Notes: a model not told the origin generated them from the letters alone. Positions 32,931 to 44,469 are shown, counted from the stretch's first letter. The stretch is 64,000 nucleotides of DNA from Triatoma infestans (GCA_011037195.1 JAAEAF010001557.1:1-64000), one strand, 5' to 3'. Numbers and translations: made by a program.

Positions 32931-33577
32931 AAAAATTTAGAATGCCATTTATTTGGCCCGACAAATTAGGTATTATGAACCACAAATACAGAGTGAGAAA
33001 AATTTAGAATGCCATTTGTCAACCCGACAAATTAGGTATTATGAACCACAAATTTGGAGTGAGAAAAATTTAGAATGCCATTTGTCAACCCGACAAATTA
33101 AGTAATATGAACCATAAATTTGGAGTGAGAAAAATTTAGAATGCCATTTGTCTGGCCCGACAAATTAGGTATTATGAACTACAAATACAGAGTGAGAAAA
33201 ATTTAGAATGTCATTTATCTGGCCCGACAAATTAAGTAATATAAACCACAAATTTGAAGTGAGAAAAATTTAGAATGCCATCTGTCTGCCCGACAAATTA
33301 AGTAATATAAACCACAAATTTGGAGTGAGAAAAATTTAGAATGCCATTTGTCAACCCGACAAATTAGGTATTATGAACCACAAATTTGGAGTGAGAAAAA
33401 TTTAGAATGCCATTTGTCAACCCGACAAATTAAGTAATATAAACCACAAATTTGGAGTGAGAAAAATTTAGAATGCCATCTGTCTGCCCGACAAATTAAG
33501 TAATATAAACCACAAATTTGGAGTGAGAAAAATTTAGAATGCCATTTGGTCGACCCGACAAATTAGGTATTATGACC
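32924..33577 (+). repeat. 66-bp tandem array, about 10 units
   Basis: Unit start GAGTGAGAAAAATTTAGAAT recurs at 32924, 32991, 33057, 33123, 33190, 33257, 33323, 33389, 33455 and 33521, a step of 66-67. Two variant tails occur, GGTATTATGAACC and AGTAATATAAACC, and units differ at TTGTCAACCC versus CTGTCTGCCC. A pair of variant units appears to be copied as a block (33257-33388 resembles 33455-33577). Confidence 0.95.
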
Positions 33578-33669
33578 CTGTTAGGTATTAGGTGAACTAT
33601 GATTGTCTATCTTCTGTTATAGGCAGAAATAATCCTGGTGTGGCAAAACTTTGAAAGATAAAAAGACAT

Positions 33670-33900
33670 AAACGTTAGATTGGTGTGGATAAGGGCTCAC
33701 GTTGGTATTAATGGGAATGAGGTAGCTGATATTAGCGAAGAGAGAGCTGCGGAAGAAGTGGAACTTCCAAACATAAAAATACGCTATAGAGACATATTTA
33801 CATCTTGAAGACAGAGTGTTTGGAGAAGTGGCAAAGGGATTATTCTAGTAACAAACGACAAGGGTATGTTTTATGAATCATTAAACCCCAGAGTGGGGCA
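33670..33900 (+). pseudogene. LINE RNase H fragment
   Basis: The translation VRLVWIRAHVGINGNEVADI shows the final RNase H motif of a LINE ORF2, followed by EERAAEEVELPNIKIRYRDI and a stop near 33808. It is too short for family assignment. Confidence 0.6.
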
Positions 33901-34209
33901 AAAACCCTGATTTAGTGATAATTAGATAGACAAAACAATTATGTCGCTTTAGCTTTAGCAACAATTATGTTGCTTTATATGTAGGCTCAGAAGTAATCAT
34001 GATATAATGGAATCATGTCGCTTAATTCTCATCAAGAAAGTAAAATTAAATAATGCCAATTTTTTTCAGGTAGGCTTAACTGTATATTACTCATATTAAT
34101 ACAAAAATTAAAATCCAAGGTCAAATCTGGAATCGAAAATAATACCACGCATATGTTAATTTTTTTTTTTAACATTACAAAATATCATAACAGAACAGAA
34201 TATTGATAG
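33901..34209. other. Unassigned stretch
   Basis: A+T-rich with no recognised feature. Confidence 0.35.
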
Positions 34210-34705
34210 AATTGGCATTTTAGGGCGAAATATAACGTAACACTTCCTTATAGGATCCCTCTAAAATGATTTGCTCCAGAATAAGTGTAAAATAAAAGTG
34301 ATAGAGTTTTATGATGTGTGTAAGTGGTATTCAAGATTTACATAAAAGTGTTCGTTCCTAATCACGAGAAAATCACAAAAATTGAAAAAATCCATTAAGT
34401 AATGTGGCATTTCCTGGTAAGAACTTTTGGTCGAAACTTTCCTAGCTTCCGGGTTTCGAAACCGTCTTTGATGATAACTAAGTGAAGTATGAATTTTGAG
34501 TTAACTATTGTTTTATGGATTATACAGTTCACTCTTTCTTTCTGTCACAAACGCACTCAGGGAGAGAGAGAGAGAGAGGGAGAGTCAGACAAATGTCTAA
34601 AAACTATTTTATGGATTAGTTGACTTCAAAACATGTGTTTCCGATAAAAACTGGATTTCGAAAATTATACTATCACAATCCTTACCTAGATTAGGAAGAT
34701 AAAAA
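34210..34705 (-). repeat. Ancient HINE-like copy
   Basis: The minus-strand order matches HINE: an end like CTTCCTAATCTAGG, CGAAATCCAGTTTTTATCGG, a (CT)n microsatellite at about 34561-34582 where HINE has (TG)n, and GAAACCCGGAAGCTAGG. Divergence is much higher than for the other copies. Confidence 0.45.
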
Positions 34706-34744
34706 AAGATGAAAGTTAATCCACAAAAAAAGTAAATACATCGT

Positions 34745-36575
34745 ATTAATCCTCCCACCGAAACCACATTAACCATGCTCTAATCACCCACATAAACAAC
34801 GTTAGGTTACCTGGGTTTCCTGCTAGACAAAAGACTGACTTGGAATCCCCACACTGGACTCAAACAACTTGAATTAAATAATCGATTCAGACAACTCTTA
34901 AGACTACTAGACAGACGATCCAAACTCACATTACAAAATAAAAGACTTCTCTACCTACTGAGACCTATATGGCCTTATGGCATAAAAAATGCGGAAAACA
35001 ACCAAGTGCTCCAATTCCCGCCGTATCCAGTCATTTCAATAAAAAATCATTTGACAAATTGTCAATGCATCCTAACCCACCATCCATACGGAACTAAACA
35101 TTCCTTTCGTTAACCATCCAGCCAAAACTCGGTTCTTTGAATTCCATTTGTGATGGATGCAAGAAATATAAAAATATATTTAATTTGAAAAAATCAAAAT
35201 TATGAAGACTTTGTGACATTCCCTTGCAAAAGGATATTTCAGGTAGTAGGTCCACTATTGTCTTTTAGAGTTCATGAACTTGATAGCATTGTATATCCCT
35301 TCTTCTCAAAGGGGAAGATTTGAAATAACAATTAGAAGTGTAGAGGAATCGTTTAATGGATGTTCTGATCCCACCGTGATACCACCAGATGTAGTGGAAT
35401 CGTTTATCGGATGATCAGATCCCACCGTGATACCACCAGATGTAGTGGAATCGTTTATTGTGATTCCTATGGTATGTAATAGATGTCTTGAAGAGGGCGG
35501 AAGTTAGTTTAGAGAGTTTTGGAAGTTAACAGTGAATTTATAAAAATAGACTGTATTTGTACAATAATTTAAACGTGAGTAATGGTAACTATTAACAAGA
35601 AATACTTAGTAATAAATAGGAGAGAAATAACTAATAATTTAGAATGATTAAAATAAATGAACTAAGATGCACAACTAAGGAAATATGTATAAAATAAAAA
35701 CTGTATAGGGACGCGGAAACTGCTGCTCGTATAATAATCTTGAAGACGTACTGAAGTATAATCATATAATCATCCCCTCTTCCAATGGGGCGAAGTTTAT
35801 ATATTAGTGTTAGCAACACTCACACCAAGACATCTGTCCTAGTATGCGACCTTGCGACCTTGGTTATTTCGGTGACCAGTGATTTAGGTCAGTGGCCAGC
35901 CTTAGCGGTTGCTTGCTTTGATGTAAAGTATTGACCCTTGGTTTTGTTTGTTTGGCCGCGGCCTTGTCTTGAAGACAGCAGCCGGCTAGGCCACTAGTTA
36001 TAAACTATTCTTTCTTTGTTATGTGTTGTGAAGGTTTGACATTGCTATGACACTGCCATGTCATTACAGAAGACATTCCTTCAAGCATAGTTTATTGTAG
36101 ACACCGAAGCAGAACACTTGTTTTTCGCTCTCTTAGCATCAGTGCATATTAATAAGTTAACAGTTTCTTTGCAAATAACTTGTAATTTTTATTTTATTAG
36201 AATATATTTATTGTTAGCATTGGTTGATACTTTACTCTCTTAAACATATATACTTACAAGCCTCTTTACTAAACCGCTCGTGCTAAACCAACTACTGCTA
36301 CAAAACATACAACACAACACACCAAATACATCACACATTCATCCACAACTGCTCATCCTAATCCTTTAATTCACCAGCATTCTTCAAAGACTGGTCCCGA
36401 CAATTCACACAGGCGGCTGAAGAGAAGAAGAGAAGATGCCCTCGCGACCATCTGATAGAGGAGTGCCATCGCTGGATATCTTCTCCAATCCACACTCCTG
36501 TTATCTAAGATGCCATTTAACATATTTACTGGTTGCAGTGTAAATATCTCAATAAATGAGAAAAATTAAAGGGTA
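34745..36575 (+). pseudogene. Jockey-type LINE remnant split by an insertion
   Basis: The left part (34745-35150) translates to LGYLGFLLDKRLTWNPHTGL, RLLYLLRPIWPYGIKNA and TIHTELNIPFVNHPAKTRF, with shifts. The right part (about 36290-36570) continues with AHPNPLIHQHSSKTGPDNSH, RRLKRRREDALATI, a stop, a 3' UTR similar to that of 23900-24065, and an A run at 36580-36591. The protein order shows that one LINE copy is interrupted by about 1.1 kb at 35150-36285. Confidence 0.7.
35150..36285. mobile_element. Unclassified insertion in the jockey remnant
   Basis: About 1.1 kb separates the two halves of the LINE. It holds a 51-bp direct duplication (35367-35468, starting GATCCCACCGTGATACCACC), an A+T-rich part and a G+C-richer part (35820-36000) with TATATATTAG near 35800. 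No protein similarity is seen. The left edge TGTGATGG could be an LTR start, but no matching end or target duplication was found. Confidence 0.45.
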
Positions 36576-36591
36576 GTAAAAAAAAAAAAAT

Positions 36592-37270
36592 AATATTTGT
36601 GTCAAATTGATTACACAAAGATATACAATAAATTGTTCCTACGTCAAAAATAAAATGATTAGTTTCAACAAATTAATTTATTAGTAGTTTATTCATTTCA
36701 ATTAGCCATTCAGCTGTTCTCATTGCATTTTTAAAATCATTTAACAAGTCTAGTATACAAATTATATGGCCTAATGCCAGACTTTATTATACAGACAAAG
36801 TAGACGATATTTTTATGATAATAAAAAAAAATAATAATAATAAAATATATTAGTTAATACTGGAATTATTAGGTCATGGACATATATAGTTGATTTTGTA
36901 ATATTAATATGTTAGCATGTTTATGTATTTAGTGGGAGAGCACTCTGTTCATTTATATTCCCTTACGGCCTGATCTTAATACAAAAAATTATGTGTCTTA
37001 GAAGGCTGTGTGAAAATAAATATATATATGTAACTATATTTACATTGTTTTACTTGTTAAATATTCGACGATTAGTCGGTAAAAAGCCAGCAGCCATGAC
37101 CACCATTATCGAGTTCGAATGGGCTTGATGCTTTTCGTGAAAAGCAGAATTTAATTGAACATTTTTTCACTTTTTGTGACTTTTTTGGGGGGGGCCATTT
37201 TTTTTTTTGGTGGTCATATTTGCTGCTTGTAGAAGAGCTAGCTAAAACTTTGCCTAAGAAACAGAGACAG
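36592..37270. other. Unassigned A+T-rich stretch
   Basis: No gene or known repeat. The (GAATA)n-like text at 37277-37292 may be the tail of the following minus-strand LINE. Confidence 0.4.
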
Positions 37271-37276
37271 ATAGTG

Positions 37277-38200
37277 GAATAGAATAGAATAGAAGCGGAG
37301 GGGGGGGGGAGCCTCATTCCACTGCGACCTACAAGTCGAGGTCTATTGTGGATCCCCTTAAGTTACAGAACAGCCCCCAGCTTTGCCCTCCTAATCAATC
37401 CTAGCAAAGCTGAGAGCGGCTCCGTCATGAAGCTTTCAGCTTCGGGATTGCCCGTCCCCAATTGAAGAAACCTAATCCTCGCCAGGCCGGCGCACTCACA
37501 AAGGATGTGCGCCGGGGTCTCCTCCTCTACCTTGCAGAATCGGCATACCGCACTATCCGCAAGTAAGTAGGTGGTGCATGTGCCTATTCAGCCTACAATG
37601 CCCTTTTTAGTAGACCCACAATTAACCTTATATCCCTTCGGGTCTGGCTCAGTAGGTCTCTGGTAAATTTAGGCAAATATCTTTTAATGAAGAGCTTTGC
37701 CTGCCTCTGTCCTGGTGTTACCTCCCACCAACGCAGACGCTGATCTTCTATCCAACCCCTGACAGATAGTGGAAACTGATCAAGGAGAAATACCCCCACC
37801 CCGCTATAATGGGTTTGTGAAGGAGAGAAAATAGTTTGGTTTAGATGAATAAACTAGAAGTGAAGCTGAACACTGTATAATAGAAAAGTACCACAAACTG
37901 CCTGGACTTTACACTAAAATATATAAAATGGTAGTGAGAGGTAAAGAGAAAGGTTGATGACACGTTGTGGCTGCTGTATGAACTCTGCTATAAGAATTCC
38001 TGAATACTCTCCCGTCGCTGTATTTAAACAGTTTCTCCCACTCTAGTCTGACCTAAACTAATGAGTGAGATTGTCTGTCTCTCTCTCTCTCTGCTATGGG
38101 TCCCTCTCTTTGGATCCTATTACACCCACCCAGAAATTTTGGCAAATAGGGATGAAAATATTGTGTTTAGTTATCAAACTATTACATTCTCAATCATTTC
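37277..38200 (-). pseudogene. LINE ORF2 C-terminus, split by a solo LTR
   Basis: Minus strand: GVFLLDQFPLSVRGWIEDQR, then RQAKLFIKRYLPKFTRDLLS, RRDIRLIVGLL, a frameshift near 37600 and the zinc knuckle CRFCKVEEETPAHILCEC, ending RRAKLGAVL and a stop near 37363. It is 3'-flanked by a G run and (GAATA)n. The upstream part of the frame is interrupted by the LTR at 37805-38124. Sequence beyond it (38125 to about 38200) appears to continue the frame weakly. Confidence 0.7.
37805..38124 (-). mobile_element. Solo LTR, family B
   Basis: 320 bp on the minus strand, start TGTAATAGGATCC, end CCCATTATA. Flanks CCCGC (37800-37804) and CCCAC (38125-38129) are a 5-bp target duplication with one change. Internal order is a (GA)n run, GACTAGAGTGGGAGA, a TATA-like TTTAAATA near 38029 and GTGTAAAGTCCAGGCAGTTT. 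It lies inside a LINE remnant. Confidence 0.7.
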
Positions 38201-38329
38201 CAATTGTATCTACTCCTCCTTAGTGAGTTTCTTAACCGCTAAGAATTGCAGTCTGAATAATTATTTGCATATCTGTATTATATACTGACACTGATAATTC
38301 AATTAAGCACTGTCAAGTCTCTGAAATTC

Positions 38330-38398
38330 CGGTTTCCCTCTGAAAATTTGACACGATTACAATACTTTCTCCTTTACTAGGGAGTAAGAGAAAGTAAT
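38330..38398 (-). repeat. HINE left-end fragment
   Basis: Only the terminal ~65 bp is present on the minus strand: ACTTTCTCTTACTCCC, GTATTGTAATCGTGTCAAAT and then CCGG. The remainder of the element is absent. Confidence 0.75.
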
Positions 38399-39375
38399 AA
38401 TACCTAATATACTAAAATTTAATGAGGTCTCGGTTTTTGTATAATTTTTTTTGCTAGCTTCAATGTACGAGTAGCACAAACTCGTATTTTGACATTAGTT
38501 TGTGCATAGATACTAAGATCCACAGAAAATTATGCAAATTTTGATCCTGTTCATACGTGTTTTGTATTTTTTGAAAAGCTTTGTTCACATACAATAATTA
38601 GTGTCATACAAAAAAAAATACAAATTATTGGATTTTAGTTATAGAGACCTTGAATAAAATAATATTTTTGATCAATTTCAAATGTAAAATATTCAGGTAC
38701 CTTCGATATATCAAATTTAATGAGATTATCAAAATATTTGTATGTCAGTTTGTTTTGTATTAAAAATTTCTGAAAGTGATTACAAAAATTTTCTCTACCA
38801 ATAAGATTAAAATGAACGTTTGGAAGACCTTGCCTCTTCCCATTGTTTGTTAATAAACGATTGTAACATAGAAAAATGACAATAATTATTCTATAATAAA
38901 CAATATTATTTTTAAGCTGAAAACTTTTAATTTTGGTAAATAACTCATGGATTAGCTTTTCCTTTTCCTTTTAACTGTAAGGACAACGAGAAAAGCCAAT
39001 TCGCTTATCCATTTATTAATCTTATAATTCTGATATGTTTCTTTTTTCCTTTGTCTCTCAAGAATATTTCAATTTCATCTTTCCACCGAAAAAAAAATCA
39101 TTTCAAAACTTGTCCTCAAAACTAAAATCATTATGCCGCAGAAAAGTACAGGATATCCATCGTATTCTTACATCAATTTCATCCTAAGAATTCTTGAAAG
39201 TTTCCATGCCTCATACAATTCTTGCAAATATAATTGACGGCTGGTTTATTACACAATATCCATGACATTTTCCCAATTAACAAACTTTTGCACAAATTGC
39301 ATTGTTGATGTAAATAATACAATGGTAGTAATAAAGAACTATATACTATAAAATTTGTTCAAAAATTCAACACCA
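38399..39375. other. Unassigned A+T-rich stretch
   Basis: No coding signal. 39376-39417 contains a poor HINE left end on the minus strand directly before the next copy. Confidence 0.4.
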
Positions 39376-39947
39376 TCAAAACACTTCCTCTTAAAGCGCG
39401 TAAGAAAGAGAAAGTAATAATAATTAAAAAAAAAAAATCTGGTGTGAAACATTCACACAACTTTCTCTTACTCCATTTTTCAAAATTGATATTTACAAAT
39501 TTTATAGTTAGTTTACCACATTTAATGAAATTCGTCGGAGTTCGTCGAAAACTGAAAACAATGTTCAGTAAAAGCGCACTTCCGGTTTACTAATTTTCTT
39601 GAAACTCGGAAATTTTGGCCATCTATTTATTCCTCCTAATTAATTTTATTTGGATAATAGAATTGTATAATCAACTATGATAGCACTTTAAAGAAAAACA
39701 TAACTCAACCCCTCCCCTAAAAGGGCTCTTAAATGACATTATCAGGAGAAATGTTTCAAGTAAAAGTTGTAGCTCTTTATATGTGGTAGTACTCATTCCT
39801 ACTTTAAAGAAAATGGTTGGAGCCTTTTTACCTGAAAATACCAGAACACTGAAAAATACATTTCAGTAAAAACACACTTCCGGTCATTCGATTTTTTCAA
39901 ACTCGGAATTTCAACAGCATATTTAATTCTAGTGAATATTATTTAGA

Positions 39948-40807
39948 CTAGCTCAACCCGGCCACGCATAGCTGTGGCTCAGTCTGATTTTAATTATTAG
40001 GGAAGTAAACAGAATTATGATAGTTAACATAGATTCAGCAAGAAAACACATCATTCAATTTAATATCCTACTTTGTGTTGCTGTGAACTGAAAGGAAAGA
40101 AAGAAAAAATGTTTTTAGCTGAAAGAATGTTTTTAAGAGCTGAATGCGCTGTTCTACCTCCTTTCATCAACGTAGCAGCGCATTACCTGCTAACGCAATA
40201 TGGCCATTTGAACGGATTTTAGCCAGGATTAAGGAAATTAAGAACGTTTTTCTAGTTCCATATGGAGCGTCCAAAAAGTAAATCCACTGGATTGGTTGGT
40301 CACAGCTCGTATGATCAAATGCTATGTTTTGTTCTTGAAGGAGTTTCAGTGTATTTTCTTGGACGAATAGCTGTAAGTCATTTCTGGCGTATGATTGGTC
40401 TCTGAGCAGTTATCTCTCGAATGTTGCATTGATTGTTGTACTGTTACTCTCAATAGTGCCAACAACTTGCCACACATTGCAAGACAAAGATCCTCAATGA
40501 AGATTAGCGCTTCATTGTATATTTCTTCTGTGAAATCCAAGCTATGACTGGGTTTCTTGACGTATTCTGTGCAGAATATTTTCGGCGGAGAGCGCGCCAC
40601 GATCGCAACTCGTCTGCGAGTATTTCTGCCAAACTCACGAAACGCTCGGATTTCCCGTTTCCGTCGAAACTTCGGAATAAAAAGTATATATAAACACTCT
40701 TATATAGAAATGTAACGTTGGGTAAAAATTTCAAGTCAATCCATCGACTACTTTACGAGTTTTGCGGCAGCAAACATACGGATGCTGAATTTTTATATAT
40801 ATATAGA
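39948..40807 (-). mobile_element. Helitron 2 (defective)
   Basis: Minus strand: starts TCTATATATATATAAAAATT at 40807 and ends with hairpin GCCAC-AGCTATGC-GTGGC, then CGGGTTGAGCTAG at 39948. Flanking bases are A and T with no duplication, exactly as for Helitron insertion. The interrupted HINE copy gives the empty site. The middle holds helicase N-terminal remnants complementary in extent to those of Helitron 1. Confidence 0.92.
40130..40620 (-). pseudogene. Helitron helicase N-terminal remnant
   Basis: Minus-strand translation in shifting frames: HSLDFTEEIYNEALIFIEDL, CLAMCGKLLALLR, then PIQWIYFLDAPYGTRKTFLI followed by SLILAKIRSNGHIALAGNAL. This is the Walker A neighbourhood of the Helitron Pif1-like helicase. 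The usual GGTGKT is YGTRKT at about 40245-40271, which should not bind ATP normally. Frameshifts and stops confirm decay. Confidence 0.8.
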
Positions 40808-41275
40808 TGACAGAATTGTTCGTATAGTAAACTGAAATAGCACTTTAAAAGGAAAAACCTAACCTCACCCTTCCACCAAAACTGCTCTTAAATGAATTTT
40901 CCTGGAGAAATTTGTAACTCTTTGTATGTGTAATAGATATGTTAAGTTTGAGGAAAATCTTCGGAGCCATTTTTGAGAAAATCGCAAACAAAAAACTAGT
41001 AAAGTGGTACTTCCGGTTGTGGAATTTTGACAGATAACGTACTGTCAGTTCCTATGGTGATACCTAAACGGAATATCAAGTTTGAACTTTCTACGGTTTT
41101 TCGTTTTTGAGCTATGCTGTTCACATACATATACACACATACAACAGACCATTTTGTAAAATCCACTTTTTTTGGACTCATGGGATCTCAAAACGGATAT
41201 TTCCGGTGAAAACTCGATATTGAAAATTTGGCACGATTACAATACTTCCTCTTACTAGGAGTAAGAGAAAGTAAT

Positions 41276-41436
41276 AAATACAAATTTACCTCTATCAGTT
41301 TTGACTGAAGCTAAATTCCTTTTGACGCCCCCCTACAGTTATAGCGAATGATCAGTTTTGATTTTCTTGTGACATTTTATTTTCTGAAAATATTTATTTT
41401 CATACGTAACATTAAAAAAAAAAAAAAAAAAAAAAA

Positions 41437-41484
<48 letters not shown>

Positions 41485-42035
41485 GAAACTTTGAACACCA
41501 ATAAAAAAGCTCATCGGACTATTGCTATAAAATTCCCAGTCATATGTTATTTCTTTTTATTTATTTATTTCGAAAGCCATTAAAATTGGAAATTTTTTTT
41601 TTATCTGAACATTTACAATTGGCAAGGTTACAAACTAAATGCTATTGTCAAGGTAGTCTGCAAGAGATCTTGGTTGGTAATTTTGTTCTAGTTGTTTTCA
41701 CCTTTCTCAATCATTCTCTCTCACTCTCTCATTTTATGTGTGTTAAATTTATTATGCAATATTAGCCGTTGGCATTTTGAGGTCATATTTTAAAAAGCTT
41801 TAAAACTGGAATTTCCTAATGCGAAATGGTTACAATTTTTCTACCATGACCTTTACAAAAATTCTGTTAATAAAAAACATGTTTTGAAGGTAGTTTTATT
41901 AAAACTGTAATAATAATAATAAAATTAATAAATGGGTTATTCTTACAATATTTAATCTAAATTTACAAATTATAGATGGTTAAAATAATGTTTGTTCAAT
42001 TCATACAATATACTTCTTCAATTTTGAAATTAAAC
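41276..42035. other. Unassigned stretch with a long poly(A)
   Basis: An almost pure A run of about 70 bases lies at 41412-41482 with one C. No gene nearby explains it, and it could be a retro-insertion tail or simple expansion. The rest is A+T-rich. Confidence 0.5.
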
Positions 42036-42115
42036 AAAATCTGATGTGCATTATTCACAAGACTTTCTCTGACTGCACTTTACAGAATAATAATTGACTA
42101 ATTTTCTTCAAACTT
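42036..42115 (-). repeat. Diverged HINE right-end fragment
   Basis: Minus-strand-oriented end AATCTGATGTGCATTATTCA, CAAGACTTTCTCTGACTGCA and AATAATTGAC resemble the HINE 3' end. It abuts the next copy in tail-to-head arrangement. Confidence 0.55.
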
Positions 42116-42119
42116 ATAC

Positions 42120-42246
42120 TTTTTACTTTCTCTTACTCCTAGTAAGAGGAAGTATTTTAATCATGTCAAATTTTCGATATCGTGTTTTCATCGGAAATAT
42201 CCGCTTTGAGATCCTCTGAGTCCAAAAAAGTGGTTTTTAGCAAATG

Positions 42247-42295
<49 letters not shown>

Positions 42296-42553
42296 AATGT
42301 GAACAGCATAGTTCAAAAACGGAAAACTGTAGAAAGTTGAAACTTGATATTCCGTTTAGGTATCACCATGGTATCTAACCCTACGTTATCTGTCAAAATT
42401 CCTCAACCGCAAGTACTGCTTTACTAGTTGTTTTTTTTTTACTTTTTTGCAATTTTCTCAAAAACGGCTCCGACGATTTTCTTCAAACTTGCTATATCAA
42501 CTACATATACAAAGAGCTACATCTTTTATTTGAAACCTTTCTCTAGGAAAATA
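42120..42553 (+). repeat. HINE-A copy, 3'-truncated
   Basis: Left end, core and a long (TG)n (42250-42288) are present. It stops within unit 1 at GAAACCTTTCTCTAGGAAAA. Confidence 0.85.
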
Positions 42554-42654
42554 CCAAAGAAATTTCAAAATAATTAATTAAAAAAAAATAGTGAATCTGA
42601 AAAATTTATTTACCTGTTTATTTTTTTAATATTGCATTATTTTTTTATAATGGG

Positions 42655-43325
42655 ATGGTGTTAATACCGAGTATTACCTTTTCTTGTCTTTATCCCAGCT
42701 TTTTAGACGTCTCGGCATGTCCTAAATCAAGTGGGAAATTTCGTTTTGTGATATTAGAGCCAATTCGTCATTCAGTAATCTTCGTAGCCCCTGAAGCGTT
42801 CGATCTCTTATCCGTCTACGAAGCATATCACACAGGGGAACAAACGGGCAAGCCAGTCAATTTATGGTTATTAAGAAAGGCCTGCACTATGGACTGTGTG
42901 TGGACGAGCGTTATCGTACATTAGCACAAACTCCTCACTTATCTCTAGCATGGATAGGGACAACATGTTTTTACAGTTTTTCCGCCAAATACCGAACAGC
43001 AATCATGGAACCTCCACCAACGATCACTAACTGGCGTACGCCTTTATAAACTGATACCTGCCCAAACCATCAGAGAACATCGTTGGAAAGACCTAATGAG
43101 AACAAAATTGCATTGTGTATTTTTTCAACTTTTCTCCTCCACATTCGTTCACGGCCATCTGGAGCTGTTAAGGCAAATCGGGACTCGTCAGTAAACAGTG
43201 CACTTGCCCAATGCTCCAATTGGCCAATTGATGTATTATCGAAAAACTCAAGGCGAGAAACTGCGTGCTCCCTGATTTGTTCTGGCCGGGCGAAAAGCTA
43301 TCAAACTTTGATCATTCAGAATGTC
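42655..43325 (-). pseudogene. Tc1-like transposase remnant A
   Basis: Minus strand: RPEQIREHAVSRLEFFDNTS-type text, then LEHWASALFTDESRFALTAP with DGRERMWRRK, and a stop near 43050. Further, YDNARPHTVHSAGL-like text (frame-shifted) precedes DMLRRRIRDRTLQGLRRLL. FTDES contains the first catalytic Asp of the Tc1 family and the YDNARPH-like block the second. Several stops make it inactive. Its first ~290 bp are repeated in opposite orientation at 44785-45065. Confidence 0.7.
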
Positions 43326-43371
43326 TACTTACAAAAAAACTATTAAATTTTCAAATGATAATCCTATCTAA

Positions 43372-43504
43372 TTACTTTCTCTAACTACTTGTTAGAAGAA
43401 GTATTGCGAGCGTGCCAGATTTTGGAAATTGAGTTTTCACCGGAAATACACGTTTTGAGGTCCCCTGAATCCAAAAAAAGTGGTTTTTAGAAAATGGTGT
43501 GTAT

Positions 43505-43559
<55 letters not shown>

Positions 43560-43660
43560 TGTTACCTCTTGTGTTTGTGGATGAGTGTAAAAAGAATATC
43601 TCAAAAACGAAAAGTTACAGGGAACCTCAAACTTGTTATTTCCTTTAGGATCCCCTCCTA
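43372..43660 (+). repeat. HINE-B left half
   Basis: The left end has a changed but self-complementary palindrome (CTAACTACTTGTTAG), the core TTGAGTTTTCACCGGAAATA, a long (TG)n at 43505-43562 and ATATCTCAAAAACGAAAAGT. It breaks off near 43660. The matching right half may be 45110-45748. Confidence 0.75.
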
Positions 43661-43666
43661 CTAAAT

Positions 43667-43985
43667 GACCAGAGCGAGTCAGGAAATGGGTTCCTCCCAG
43701 AATAAGGAAAAGAGGGAGACCAACACATTTTTTGGAGGAGCATATAGAGGAAGAAATGGTTGCAAGAGGACTTCGATTAGGAAACTGATGCGATAAAGAA
43801 TTGTGAAAGGAGTTGACTTGACTGTAAGTTTGAAGGAAGGGAATAGCCCGATAAGTAAATAAAGCCAGTCCCTGATGATGACTAGTTTTCTAGACGAAAG
43901 CAAGGACATGTAAACTAAAACGATAAAATCAAGGAATAAGAATTTTTCTTAATATCTCTAGAACAACATTAATTTCCATCTAGTC
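43667..43985 (+). pseudogene. LINE-like tail and PLE-like terminal motif
   Basis: A short frame reads VPPRIRKRGRPTHFLEEHIE then EEMVARGLRLGN and stops, reminiscent of ORF2 C-termini with GRPK/R...W blocks. At 43867-43940, CCCTGATGATGACTAG with GACGAAAGC and AAAACGATAAAATCAAGG also occurs, modified, at 49412-49480. The latter resembles the CTGAAGA...CCGAAAC end motif of PLEs. Family assignment is tentative. Confidence 0.35.
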
Positions 43986-44469
43986 CTAGAGAGATCCATA
44001 CAAAAATACAAACTAAATCTAAGGTTGTTGCATTGTCTTAAATCAAGCTACCAAATAAATATGTTAGGCCATTGCCAGAATACAGAAATACTTGGATCAT
44101 TGATGAATAGTCCCATATAATTAGTATGCTAATTATACATACACAGCATCAGAGATATTTATAAATAAATAATATAAATATAATATAATTAGCAATAATA
44201 TAATTATTTATTAATAAATAATATAATACTGTTCGGTCTGTTTTCACCACTTATTTTGTTTGGCGATTAATTGTCAACATTTTTAGAATAAATTGGACAT
44301 TATACATTATACTTGCGGTATTAAAAAAAAATTAAATAAATCAAAAATGTTTACCAGTTTGTGTTCATTTATTATCACTTTGTTTATTTTTATTCGGTTC
44401 GAATTTTTTTTTTATTTCCTTTAACTTCGCTTTAGCTTGTCCCTTGACTAAGAAAATTAAAATTAGAAA
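43986..44469. other. Unassigned A+T-rich stretch
   Basis: No recognised feature. The AATAT-rich part 44155-44225 is low complexity. Confidence 0.4.

Larger units (their letters stand above)
39430..41275 (-). repeat. HINE-A copy interrupted by Helitron 2
   Basis: Minus-strand copy from the hairpin end at 39430 to ACTTTCTCTTACTCC at about 41275. It is continuous once the 860-bp Helitron (39948-40807) is removed: ATTATTTAGA joins TGACAGAATTGT as in other copies. The microsatellite is short. One extra ~20-bp internal change lies near 39790-39850. Confidence 0.9.

Noticed and set aside
32924..33577. CRISPR-like array
   Set aside because: Units are contiguous 66-bp tandem repeats without unique spacers, in a eukaryotic TE context.
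25683..35160. TGTGATGGATG at 25683 (minus) and 35150 (plus) as a shared LTR start
   Set aside because: Similarity stops after 11 bases, which is not enough to define a family.
37072..37317. 81-codon minus-strand open frame with a Pro/Lys-rich part
   Set aside because: It arises from G and T runs. No similarity or conserved motif visible.
43083..43346. 87-codon plus-strand frame repeated at 44727-45020 (minus)
   Set aside because: It is the antisense shadow of the Tc1-like transposase remnants, not a conserved gene.
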